Assembly: GCA_903933715.1 (NCBI GenBank)
Contig: CAIZLD010000031.1
Location: 1-64,000 of the forward strand
Direction: 5' to 3'
Origin: an uncultured Spartobacteria bacterium
GTDB taxonomy: Bacteria > Verrucomicrobiota > Verrucomicrobiia > Chthoniobacterales > Chthoniobacteraceae
DNA: 64,000 nucleotides
Shown here: positions 34,148 to 42,220 of the stretch, piece by piece
How positions within the stretch are numbered: position 1 is the first letter of the stretch
Layout of the letters: each line of letters opens with the position of its first letter
Notes under the pieces: model-generated
What the model was told of the DNA's origin: nothing
The model's database searches: none
Seen by the model: only the letters and a program-made list of their open reading frames with translations
Translations under genes and position numbers: made by a program

Positions 34148-34195
34148 CCTTGCCAAGGAAGATGTCGCGAGTTCGAGTCTCGTCACCCGCTCCAT
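34148..34195 (+). repeat. att core, 48-bp direct repeat, copy 3 (attR of element 2)
   Basis: Third exact copy of bases 1375-1422, again lacking the 5' tRNA half. It ends 32 bp before the rhaT-like start codon. Joining 1422 to 34196 gives the predicted empty chromosomal site. Confidence 0.93.
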
Positions 34196-34227
34196 AAAGG
34201 GGGTCTACATCAAAGTTTGAACGGCGG

Positions 34228-35499
34228 ATGAACGCCCCAGCTATTCTCGCAAGCCTGTTTTTTCGTGACAGCTTCCGAGTGGTAATTACAATTTATTGCC
34301 TGCTGTTTTGGTTATCTATGATCCCTCACCCTTTTCTCGGTGTTCTATTCCATTGGTTGGGCGGCCTCGCATCCGGCTCATTCTATGTCCCCTATCGGCA
34401 AGTCCGGAAATGGTCGTGGGAAACCTACTGGCTTGTGGGCGGCTTTTTTTCCTGGATCGTTTGCCCGTTGACCTTCGGACTGCTGATGACCCAAGATCTC
34501 CCGGGCGTTCTTTTACAACAATCGACGGCGACTCTTTGGTGGACTTACTTCTTTGGGGTATTGTGGGGCTTTGGCGGGCTCACCTTCGGGCTTACGATGC
34601 GGTATTTGGGAATGTCGCTGGGGATGGGGGTGGCGCTCGGGTATTGCGCCGCGTTTGGCACGCTGATGCCTCCCCTCCTGAAGACCTTTATCGGTTCCAT
34701 TCCCGTGCCGGAAACTCTCGGCCAAATCGCCGCGACCGGCCCAGGCCAGATCACCCTCAGCGGGATTGCGATCTGTATCCTGGGGATCGCCATTGCGGCA
34801 ATGGCCGGGTTGACCAAGGAAAGGGAAATGCCGGAGGAGGAGAAAAAGAAATCAGTGGCCGAGTTCAATTTCACCAAAGGCATCCTGGTCGCCACGTTTT
34901 CGGGAATTATGAGTGCTTGTTTTTCGTTTGCACTCACGGCTGGCAAGCCCATCGGGGATGCCTCGGAACTCGCAGGAACCGCCGCGATCTGGTCCGGTCT
35001 GCCCAAATTGGTCGTCGTGCTCCTGGGGGGCTTTACCACGAATTTCATCTGGTGTGTTCTGCTGAATGTTAAAAACCGGAGCGGTTATCAATATCTTGCT
35101 GCCACGGTACGGCCCGAACACGCCCACCACGGCGGCGAGGGGGGAGGAGAACATGGCGGCGCCGTCGCAACAGCGACGATTCCCGCCGTGAAAGACCTGC
35201 GCGTCCCGCGACTCCGCAATTACCTTTTCTCCGCGCTGGCAGGTGTGACGTGGTATTTCCAGTTTTTCTTCTACACCATGGGCGAAAGCCAGATGGGGAA
35301 ATTTGGATTTGCCAGCTGGACCCTGCACATGGCCAGCATTATCATTTTTTCGACAATGTGGGGGTGGATCTTCCACGAATGGAAAGGTTCCAGCCGCAAG
35401 GCACACCGCTTGATCGCCTCGGGCATCCTGGCGCTCATTCTCTCGACCATCATCATCGGCCTGGGCACCTATCTCAAGGGCGTGACCGGCGCTCATTGA
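34228..35499 (+). CDS. RhaT-like L-rhamnose/proton symporter
   Basis: Ten-helix inner-membrane symporter related to RhaT. Diagnostic segments are ASGSFYVPYRQVRKWSWETYWLVGGFFSWIVCP, FGLTMRYLGMSLGMGVALGYCAAFGTLMPPL and the C-terminal WYFQFFFYTMGESQMGKFGFASWTLHMASIIIFSTMWG. The core family would begin near ATG 34318. The longer frame from ATG 34228 adds a hydrophobic segment (RVVITIYCLLFWLSM) just after the att junction. An insert between helices (residues about 295-318) is His/Gly-rich. It may import rhamnose or another 6-deoxysugar. The start is uncertain. Confidence 0.87.
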   Translation: MNAPAILASLFFRDSFRVVITIYCLLFWLSMIPHPFLGVLFHWLGGLASGSFYVPYRQVRKWSWETYWLVGGFFSWIVCPLTFGLLMTQDLPGVLLQQSTATLWWTYFFGVLWGFGGLTFGLTMRYLGMSLGMGVALGYCAAFGTLMPPLLKTFIGSIPVPETLGQIAATGPGQITLSGIAICILGIAIAAMAGLTKEREMPEEEKKKSVAEFNFTKGILVATFSGIMSACFSFALTAGKPIGDASELAGTAAIWSGLPKLVVVLLGGFTTNFIWCVLLNVKNRSGYQYLAATVRPEHAHHGGEGGGEHGGAVATATIPAVKDLRVPRLRNYLFSALAGVTWYFQFFFYTMGESQMGKFGFASWTLHMASIIIFSTMWGWIFHEWKGSSRKAHRLIASGILALILSTIIIGLGTYLKGVTGAH

Positions 35500-35549
35500 C
35501 GTTTGGAGCCCCAAGGGCCATGGCACGGCCATTGCCGGCCCCAGCGGGT

Positions 35550-36497
35550 TTACACCAGCCCCGTGATTTGAACGGCTTCAGGCCGACCCAGGGCTTGGCG
35601 GGCTTGTTCGAGAAGCGATGCCCCCAGATCAGGATCCAGCAAAGGCTGGTTTTCCAGCGGCCACTTGCTGCCTAGCTTGGCGTATTTTGCGCCACACAAA
35701 TTGTTGAAGGCACAGAGTTCCCACCGCTCAAGCCGATCCCCCAGGTTCTCCGCAAGGAAACGGCCGATGGAGGTGACATTTCCGGCCGTTGCCGTGTAGC
35801 CGGGTATGAGGGGTGTGCGAATCCAAAGCGCGGGATATCGGCCCAGTGGGGTCCGGAAATCGCGAATCCTGAGCAGGTTTTCCAGAATCGGCTCGTTGGG
35901 AACGCCGGTGAACCGCTGGTGCCGCTCCGAATTCATTTCTTTGATATCATAGAGCACCAGATCGGTATGCGGCAGCACCTGCTCAAAGTTCTTCCATGGG
36001 GGAAACCCGCAGGTGTCGAGCGCCGTGTGGATCCCCTCGGCCTGGCACGCTCTAAAAAAGGCGGAGACGAATCCCGGCTGGAGGCACGGTTCGCCTCCGG
36101 AAAGCGTCACTCCACCCCCGGAGTTTTTAAAAAAGAGGCGTTCTGCGAGCGCTTCCCGCAGCAGTTGCTCCACCGTCCACGGCCTGCCAATCAACTCAAT
36201 GGCTTTGCTCGGGCACGGATCGACGCATTTACCGCAGCCGGTGCAGCGTTCGCGATCAATGGACAGCCCCTGCGCGGTGAGCGTTAACGCCTCTTCCGGG
36301 CAGGCTGCGATGCAGTCGCGCGCACCGATGCACTTGCGCTCCGTCCACCAGATTTCCGGCTGCGGGGAGATGCTCTCCGGGTTATGGCACCAGGTACAGC
36401 GCAAGGCGCAGCCCTTGAGAAAAAAGGTGTTGCGCAATCCCGGGCCATCATCGGTCGAGAGCCGGTGGATGGCAAAGAGAAGCGCAGTTTCCTTCAT
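35550..36497 (-). CDS. Glycyl-radical enzyme activating protein (radical SAM)
   Basis: 315-aa activase that installs the glycyl radical on the enzyme encoded just upstream. Motifs: the N-terminal STDDGPGLRNTFFLKGCALRCTWCHNPE with the CxxxCxxC radical-SAM cysteines; an inserted double ferredoxin-like domain (CIGARDCIAACPEEA; CTGCGKCVDPCPSKA) typical of activases for glycerol-dehydratase-type rather than PFL-type partners; and GGGVTLSGGEPCLQPGF. It starts 3 bp after the partner's stop, so the pair is one operon. It requires anaerobic conditions. Confidence 0.93.
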   Translation of the reverse strand: MKETALLFAIHRLSTDDGPGLRNTFFLKGCALRCTWCHNPESISPQPEIWWTERKCIGARDCIAACPEEALTLTAQGLSIDRERCTGCGKCVDPCPSKAIELIGRPWTVEQLLREALAERLFFKNSGGGVTLSGGEPCLQPGFVSAFFRACQAEGIHTALDTCGFPPWKNFEQVLPHTDLVLYDIKEMNSERHQRFTGVPNEPILENLLRIRDFRTPLGRYPALWIRTPLIPGYTATAGNVTSIGRFLAENLGDRLERWELCAFNNLCGAKYAKLGSKWPLENQPLLDPDLGASLLEQARQALGRPEAVQITGLV

Positions 36498-36500
36498 GCC

Positions 36501-38765
36501 TCAGAGTGTCTTGTAATTGACTCGCTCGACAAACTCCTCCTGGAATTTGCGATCCATGACGACAAAGTGCGCGGAATAGCCGGTCACCTTGACGACGATC
36601 TCCTGGTGCTCAGGCAGGTCTGGCTGCTCCATTGCCGCGTGGAGTTTCGCCATGGAAAGGACGTTCAGGTTGATCTGAACGCCGCCCATTTGGAAGAAGG
36701 AGGTTGCGAACGGCTCCACCAAATCTCCGCGCCGCCCCTCCTTCGGGAAGAACGTCGGCTGGAGTTCCACCTGGAGCGAGCCGCCTTGGTATTTGGAGAA
36801 ATCGAGCTTGCAGAACGAGCGCATGGTGGCCGTCATGCCTTCATGGTTGCGCCCGTGCATCGGGTTCATGCCGTGGGCGACGGGTTCGCGACGCTTGCGG
36901 CCGTCGGGTGTGGCGCCCAGCATGGGGCCAGCGTAGGTGTGGCCCATGAATTGGAAGAGCGAGGGACGGAAACAGAACCCCTTGATGTTGCGCTTGCTCT
37001 CCAGAACCTCGCGGACCTGTTCGGAAACGCGGATGGCCATGGCGTCCGCCCCTTCATGGTCGTTGCCAAACTTGGGCGTGTTGAGGAACTCCTGGCGCAT
37101 CGATTCCTTGCCCTCCCAGTCGCTGGCAACGGCATCGCGCACTTGCGCAAGCGTGTATTTCTTTTGCGCGAAGACGAGCTGCTCGATGGCGTAGAGGGAA
37201 TCGGAAACGTTGGGCACGGCAAGCACGTTGACGGAAGTGAACGCGTTATTGACCGAGCGGCTGTCGGTGATGTCGCGCCCTTTATCCATCGGGCCGTGAG
37301 CGCAAAAGGAGGTGACCATTTCGGGCCAGACTTTGGGCTGCCAGAGATAGGTGGCGTTCTTGAAATCGCGCAAGGCGTTGGCCGTGCAATCCACCTCGTT
37401 TTCATAAATTTTCCAGAACGCCTCGAAATCGGGCGCATTCTGCTCGATGGCGGCGTCGATGGCCCGTTGCATCGGCTGGACGAGAACCAGGCAGTTCACG
37501 TCGTGGTCGCTGTATTCATTGCCGGGCGAGCAATACCACTGGCATCCGCTGTAGGAAACATTCCATGCGTCGCTTTCCGGGTAGCCGGAACGCAGTTCGC
37601 TCGCGCGGAACAGTTCATAATTGAGCAAGGTGGGGCAACCCGCGCCGTGGCGTCCCACCACGTCGCACGCATAGTTCCAGAATTTGGGATCAATGTCCGC
37701 GTGCCACATGACGCCGAGGTGATTGTAGCCGCCGACCATGTCAAAGGCTTCCAGGCAGACCCAGCTTGTCTCGCAGGTCGCATCGCAAAGCTCCCGGTTG
37801 CGCCCGCCCAGTGAAAAATAGTTGCCGTAGCGCAGGAACAGTTCGCCGACAAGATCGCGCGCCTCGTCCCGGGTGATGCGTCCGGCAGCGATGTCCGCAT
37901 CATAAAAAGGTTGCAGGAGCTGATCGAGCCGCCCGTAGCCGTTGCCATGGCCGTGCATGCGCTCAGCGATCTGGAAAAACTGAATCCACTGGATGGCCTC
38001 GTGCAGGGTCTGCGGCGCTTTTTCAGCAATATTCGAGCACACTGCGGCGACTTCCGCGTAAATGCCGCGCGTCTGCGCATCCTCCTCTGCTTTCTCCAAT
38101 TGCGCGGCTTTTTCCGCATAGCTGCGGATATATTGCATGATGCCCAGGGCAATGTCCTCCGCGGCGCGGAGGTAGGAGGCGCTTTCTTCGTTGCCAAATT
38201 CCTCAAACTTGCGCCGGTTGGCGCGGACCTTGGAAAGGAGGCCGCCCCAGCCCAGCTTCAGGCCGATGCTCAGATCCGGGCAGGTGTGGGTGAAGCTGAT
38301 GCCCCCCGCGCCGAGTTGGCGCGCCGCGTATCCCAGGTCATGCACCTCCTGCGGGTAACGGAAGGTGCGCGCTTCATCGAGTTGCCAATGGAAATCGCCG
38401 ACAATCCGCTCGCAAGGGTCGATCACCGCCGGGCTGTGGGTGATAAAAAAGCGGTAATCCTGCGCCCAGTTTTCAGCCGTGTTGGCCAATCCCTTTTGAC
38501 GGGAAGGCATTTCATCTACAAACGGATACGGCATCCCGGTGTCCACGCGGCAGTTGTGGTCGCCAATATTGATGCGGCTGGATGAAGCTTGCTCGCCGGT
38601 AGCAGGGGCGAACGCCTCGGATTTACCCGACCAGTGATAGACGAGGAACTCGGCGTTATCGCAATAAAGATCGCGCTTGTGGGCGATGTTGAGGGCCACG
38701 CGCCTCCGGTTGATGGTTTGGATGCGCGGGGACATTGGGGGGCGGGTGGAAGCGTGGTGGCTCAT
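36501..38765 (-). CDS. Glycyl-radical enzyme with atypical active-site motif
   Basis: 754 aa from ATG 38765 behind AAAGGAG (the frame is open to 38900). The C-terminal VVKVTGYSAHF carries radical Gly729, matching the RVxGYSA consensus. The active-site cysteine loop reads NVSYSGCQWYCSPGNEYSD: Cys408 aligns with the thiyl Cys, but the usual Cys-x-Glu (GCVE) of dehydratases and lyases is replaced by Cys-Gln-Trp, with a second Cys412. It also lacks the Cys-Cys pair of pyruvate formate-lyase. It is followed by its activase and preceded by a FucP-like transporter, so a sugar-derived substrate is likely. The reaction is not predictable. Confidence 0.85.
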   Translation of the reverse strand: MSHHASTRPPMSPRIQTINRRRVALNIAHKRDLYCDNAEFLVYHWSGKSEAFAPATGEQASSSRINIGDHNCRVDTGMPYPFVDEMPSRQKGLANTAENWAQDYRFFITHSPAVIDPCERIVGDFHWQLDEARTFRYPQEVHDLGYAARQLGAGGISFTHTCPDLSIGLKLGWGGLLSKVRANRRKFEEFGNEESASYLRAAEDIALGIMQYIRSYAEKAAQLEKAEEDAQTRGIYAEVAAVCSNIAEKAPQTLHEAIQWIQFFQIAERMHGHGNGYGRLDQLLQPFYDADIAAGRITRDEARDLVGELFLRYGNYFSLGGRNRELCDATCETSWVCLEAFDMVGGYNHLGVMWHADIDPKFWNYACDVVGRHGAGCPTLLNYELFRASELRSGYPESDAWNVSYSGCQWYCSPGNEYSDHDVNCLVLVQPMQRAIDAAIEQNAPDFEAFWKIYENEVDCTANALRDFKNATYLWQPKVWPEMVTSFCAHGPMDKGRDITDSRSVNNAFTSVNVLAVPNVSDSLYAIEQLVFAQKKYTLAQVRDAVASDWEGKESMRQEFLNTPKFGNDHEGADAMAIRVSEQVREVLESKRNIKGFCFRPSLFQFMGHTYAGPMLGATPDGRKRREPVAHGMNPMHGRNHEGMTATMRSFCKLDFSKYQGGSLQVELQPTFFPKEGRRGDLVEPFATSFFQMGGVQINLNVLSMAKLHAAMEQPDLPEHQEIVVKVTGYSAHFVVMDRKFQEEFVERVNYKTL

Positions 38766-38799
38766 GAGCAACTCCTTTGTGTTGTGTTCTTTAAAAAAA

Positions 38800-40170
38800 T
38801 CAGTGAATGGACATCGGGGCGGCCGCGTTCTCGCCGACGGGCTCCATGTCGCGGCTGAAAAGCTTGCGCCAGCCAAACCCGTAAGCAGCAACAAAAACAA
38901 AGCAGGCCAACGGCATCATGAAACCGACGCCCATCGAGTATTTGTCCGCCAGCCAGCCCATAAACATCGGCATCACCGCTCCGCCGATAATCGCAGTGAC
39001 CATGCAGGAACTGGCGAACTTGGTCCGCTCGCCCAACCCCCGGATTCCCAGCGCAAAATGAGTGGGATACATGATCGACATGAAAAAGAAGCTCGCCATG
39101 AGCGCGGCCACAGATATCCAGCCCAGGGGGAGGATGACCAGCAGCATCAATACCACGTTAATGGAAGCGTAAACGCCCAGTGTGAAATGCGGCCGGCAAA
39201 ACCGCAGAATCGCGCTGCCCGAGAACCGGCCGATGGTAAATAGCACAAAAGCGAGCGAGAGCATCAGCCCTGCTCCATACTCTGTAATATTCCAGGCGCC
39301 ATTCTGAAAATATTTGGTCGCCTCGGGAAGCAGGCCGGCCAGCCAGGGCGGCAAGTGAGGCGTGTAGCGCTCGTCCCTGACGTAATTGATGAAAAAGCTG
39401 AAAATGCCTGTCTGGCCCGCGACGTAAAGGAACTGAGAAACAATCGCCAGCAGGAAGTGCCATTCCTTGAACAGCGGGCGCTCGCTCCGTTTTCCATCGC
39501 CGCCCGCCTTGGATTCCTCTTCCGCCTGGAGATCGGGGAGCGACGTTTTGTAAAAGACGACCACCAGGATCGCCACCAGCCCGGCCACAAAAAGGTACGG
39601 ATAGGCCAGCGAGGCGTTGCTGGTGTTGACGCTTCCCGTTTTGGATAAAATGAACTGGCTGCCGATCATCGGGCCCAAAATCCAGCCCAGCGCATTGCAG
39701 CTCTGCGCGAGGTTAATGCGCGAGACACCCGAGTCCGCCGGGCCGAGCACGGTCACATACGGGTTGGCCACCGTCTCCAGGAACGTGAGGCCCGATCCCA
39801 CAATGAAAAGCGCCCCCAGGAAACAACAGAACACCACAACTTCCGGGGCGGCCACTTTGGTCACCGGGACAAAAAGCAGCGAACCCGAGAGCACAATGCA
39901 CAAACCCGATAGAATGCCTCCCCGGTAGCCGAACTTCCGAGCCACCCAACCGGAGGGGAACGCCATCAAAAAGTAGGCCGCATACCATGCCGCCTGGACG
40001 GCTGCAGATTGGGTTTTGCTGATCCCAAGCGAGTTTTGAAAATGCTTGTTAAGCACATCGATCATCCCGTTGCAGAGCCCCGAGGAGAGGAAAAGCGTGC
40101 ACACGAGAGCAAAGGTCAGGAGATGATTCACTCCGTCAGCAGCGCGGAAAATACTATTCGATTGTTTCAT
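38800..40170 (-). CDS. FucP-like sugar/proton symporter (MFS)
   Basis: 456-aa major-facilitator transporter of the FucP group. Characteristic pieces: LLTFALVCTLFLSSGLCNGMIDVLNKHFQ (helix 1), WYAAYFLMAFPSGWVARKFGYRGG, ETVANPYVTVLG, RINLAQSCNALGWILGP and a C-terminal MYPTHFALGIRGLG. Start ATG 40170 matches the family N-terminus; the frame extends to 40266. It is the first gene of the minus-strand unit with the glycyl-radical enzyme and activase (34 bp gap), so all three likely act on one imported sugar. Confidence 0.88.
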   Translation of the reverse strand: MKQSNSIFRAADGVNHLLTFALVCTLFLSSGLCNGMIDVLNKHFQNSLGISKTQSAAVQAAWYAAYFLMAFPSGWVARKFGYRGGILSGLCIVLSGSLLFVPVTKVAAPEVVVFCCFLGALFIVGSGLTFLETVANPYVTVLGPADSGVSRINLAQSCNALGWILGPMIGSQFILSKTGSVNTSNASLAYPYLFVAGLVAILVVVFYKTSLPDLQAEEESKAGGDGKRSERPLFKEWHFLLAIVSQFLYVAGQTGIFSFFINYVRDERYTPHLPPWLAGLLPEATKYFQNGAWNITEYGAGLMLSLAFVLFTIGRFSGSAILRFCRPHFTLGVYASINVVLMLLVILPLGWISVAALMASFFFMSIMYPTHFALGIRGLGERTKFASSCMVTAIIGGAVMPMFMGWLADKYSMGVGFMMPLACFVFVAAYGFGWRKLFSRDMEPVGENAAAPMSIH

Positions 40171-40256
40171 TCTGAAAAGGGGAAGCCTGGAACGTGTCGG
40201 TGCAAAGGCAGACAATGTCAAAATATATGAAACAGTTCTCTTCCGGTAAATACATG

Positions 40257-40287
40257 TTCTTGACAAGAATATGCACGATCTTAATAT
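40257..40287 (+). promoter_or_regulatory. Promoter with overlapping palindrome, AraC regulator gene
   Basis: TTGACA (40260-40265) and TAATAT (40282-40287) are separated by 16 bp. The -35 is embedded in the perfect palindrome TTCTTG-A-CAAGAA (40257-40269). It sits in the 144-bp gap between divergent fucP-like and AraC-family genes, so a bound regulator could control both. Confidence 0.55.
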
Positions 40288-40314
40288 TCTCGGATTTGAG
40301 CCGCTTCGCTCCGA

Positions 40315-41142
40315 ATGATCGAAAATTTTAATTTAAATCTTCTGGCCGGGGGATGCCATCGCTCCACCCCTTCTTGGAACAAGGAAAGCGACCGCTTTGA
40401 TCAATTTTACAAATGCTACCTCCCCATCCGGGGCGAAGCCGTTGTGGAAACCACCGACGGGATATACACGATAGCTCCCGGCCAACTCTATTTTATTCCC
40501 GGCTGCCATCTGCGGCGGCAGCGCTGCGAGCGCGAGATGCTCGTCCACTGGGTGCATTTCATGCCGGAATCGTACTATCTGCATCACCGCCTGAGTTCCA
40601 TTCGCTCTGTTTGTTCCTGGCCATTGCGGAAGATGCAATGGCTCAAGGCGGATTTCGTGCGCATCGGCGAAGTCTTTGAAGATCCCGAGAGCGACCGGAA
40701 CCACCCCCGGCAGAATCCGCCTCTGGCGTTGGTGTGCCGCATTGAGGCGATCCTGATGTATCTCGTGGCGGACCTGCTGGATTCCACGGGAGGAGAAACC
40801 GACGAGGAGGGGGAGCCCGAACTGGTGCAACTCAAACCGGCCATCGATTTCATGGACAATGATTTTCGCCTGAGCCCCTCGCTGGCGGAAGTGGCAGAGA
40901 AGGCGCATCTGGCGGCAAACTACTTTCACCGCCTGTTCAAACGCAACACGGGGATCACCCCCTTTGAATATATGGAGCAAAAGCGCCTCTACGAAGCGCG
41001 CCGTCTGCTCGGCGATTGCCGGCTGAGCATCAAGCAGGTCGCCGAACAAAGCGGATATGAAAACCCGCTCTATTTTTCACGCGTATTCCGCCGCCATTTT
41101 GGCCTCCCTCCCTCCGCTTTCCAGCGCACCATGATGCCTTGA
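40315..41142 (+). CDS. AraC-family transcriptional regulator
   Basis: 275 aa. An N-terminal cupin-type sensor (GEAVVETTDGIYTIAPGQLYFIPG) is followed by the AraC HTH pair: SLAEVAEKAHLAANYFHRLFKRNTGITPFEYMEQKRLYEARRLLGDCRLSIKQVAEQSGYENPLYFSRVFRRHFG. It is divergent from the transporter/glycyl-radical operon and is its probable regulator; the palindrome at 40257 is a candidate site. ATG 40315. Confidence 0.9.
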   Translation: MIENFNLNLLAGGCHRSTPSWNKESDRFDQFYKCYLPIRGEAVVETTDGIYTIAPGQLYFIPGCHLRRQRCEREMLVHWVHFMPESYYLHHRLSSIRSVCSWPLRKMQWLKADFVRIGEVFEDPESDRNHPRQNPPLALVCRIEAILMYLVADLLDSTGGETDEEGEPELVQLKPAIDFMDNDFRLSPSLAEVAEKAHLAANYFHRLFKRNTGITPFEYMEQKRLYEARRLLGDCRLSIKQVAEQSGYENPLYFSRVFRRHFGLPPSAFQRTMMP

Positions 41143-41220
41143 GTTCGCGCCCGGCCTTTTTTCCGCCGGGCAGATCAAAATACTTCGTCCCCTCGGGCGA
41201 TTCCGGACGATTCTTTTTTG

Positions 41221-42216
41221 ATGCAACTCGGAATGATTGGTCTGGGACGTATGGGGGGCAACATGGTGCGCCGTTTGCAACGGGCCGGGCATGAAACGGT
41301 GATTTACTCCAGAACGCCCGCAGACCGCGAGGCGCTCGCGGCGGAAACCGGGGCGCAATGCGCCGATTCGCTGGCCGGGATGATTTCCCTACTCCCGTCG
41401 CCCCGGGTGCTCTGGATGATGTTGCCCGTGGCTGCAGTCGATCCGACAATCACGGTTTTGGAGCAGCTCCTGGAACCCGGCGACATTCTGGTGGACGGCG
41501 GCAATTCCCATTATCAGGACGACCTGCGGCGGGCGGAACGGTTGGCGTCGCGGGGCGTCCATTACATCGATTGCGGGACCAGCGGCGGCATCTGGGGTCT
41601 CGAACGCGGCTATTGCCTGATGGTCGGGGGAGAGGTGGAGCCGGTGAAGCGCATCGATCCCATTCTGGCAACGCTAGCCCCCGGCGGCGACCCTTCGGCA
41701 ACCCCGGCCCAGCGCGGTTATTTGCATTGCGGCGGCAAGGGGGCGGGGCATTTCGTCAAGATGATCCATAATGGGATTGAATATGGACTGATGGCCGCCT
41801 ATGCGGAGGGGTTCAATATTTTGCGCCATGCCAACGCGGGCCGGGAAGAGCGTGCGCCCGATGCCGAAACCGCCCCATTGAAAAACCGGGAGGCGTTCCT
41901 GTATGACCTTAATTTGCCGGAGATTGCCGAATTGTGGCGGCACGGCAGCGTCGTCTCCTCTTGGCTGCTCGATTTGACGGCCCAGGCGCTCGCCCGCGAT
42001 CCTCGGCTTGCGGCGTTTGAAGGCCGAGTATCGGATTCGGGCGAAGGGCGTTGGACGCTCCAGGCGGCGCTGGAAGAGACGGTGCCCGCGCCGGTGCTGG
42101 CCACGGCGCTCTTTTCGCGGTTCAGCTCGCGGGGGGAGGCCGGCTTTGCCAACCAACTGCTCTGCGCGATGCGCCGGGAATTTGGGGGGCACCCGGAATC
42201 CAAAAAAGGGCTTTAA
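41221..42216 (+). CDS. gnd: 6-phosphogluconate dehydrogenase, short (GndA/YqeC-like) form
   Basis: 331 aa; oxidative decarboxylation of 6-phosphogluconate to ribulose 5-phosphate. The N-terminal NAD(P) loop MIGLGRMGGNMVRRLQ, the substrate motif DGGNSHYQDDLRRAERL, DCGTSGGIWGLERGYCLMVGG and the catalytic Lys in GGKGAGHFVKMIHNGIEYG are all visible. The short length and VIYSRTP cofactor loop fit the NAD-preferring short class. A TTG precedes ATG 41221 in frame. It is followed after 4 bp by 6-phosphogluconolactonase, so two steps of the oxidative pentose phosphate route are linked. Confidence 0.94.
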   Translation: MQLGMIGLGRMGGNMVRRLQRAGHETVIYSRTPADREALAAETGAQCADSLAGMISLLPSPRVLWMMLPVAAVDPTITVLEQLLEPGDILVDGGNSHYQDDLRRAERLASRGVHYIDCGTSGGIWGLERGYCLMVGGEVEPVKRIDPILATLAPGGDPSATPAQRGYLHCGGKGAGHFVKMIHNGIEYGLMAAYAEGFNILRHANAGREERAPDAETAPLKNREAFLYDLNLPEIAELWRHGSVVSSWLLDLTAQALARDPRLAAFEGRVSDSGEGRWTLQAALEETVPAPVLATALFSRFSSRGEAGFANQLLCAMRREFGGHPESKKGL

Positions 42217-42220
42217 ATTT

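Larger units (their letters stand above)
14922..34195. mobile_element. Putative integrative element 2 at tRNA-Gly (about 19.3 kb), no integrase seen
   Basis: Bounded by exact 48-bp att cores at 14874-14921 and 34148-34195, and it starts with a hairpin equivalent to that of element 1. Its cargo is metabolic: a seven-gene catabolic operon, a GH2-GNAT enzyme with AraC regulator, a hybrid sensor kinase and a nitric oxide reductase. No integrase, relaxase or replication gene is recognisable; a short recombinase-associated remnant lies at 31198. It is best seen as a degenerate or in-trans mobilised island into whose attL element 1 later inserted. Confidence 0.75.

Noticed and set aside
36384-37814. 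476-aa plus-strand frame opposite the glycyl-radical enzyme
   Set aside because: Antisense shadow; no start context and no domain.
36501-38765. 1,2-propanediol dehydratase (glycyl-radical type) for fucose/rhamnose fermentation
   Set aside because: Context fits, but the required Cys-x-Glu active-site motif is absent and no microcompartment shell or aldehyde dehydrogenase genes are nearby.
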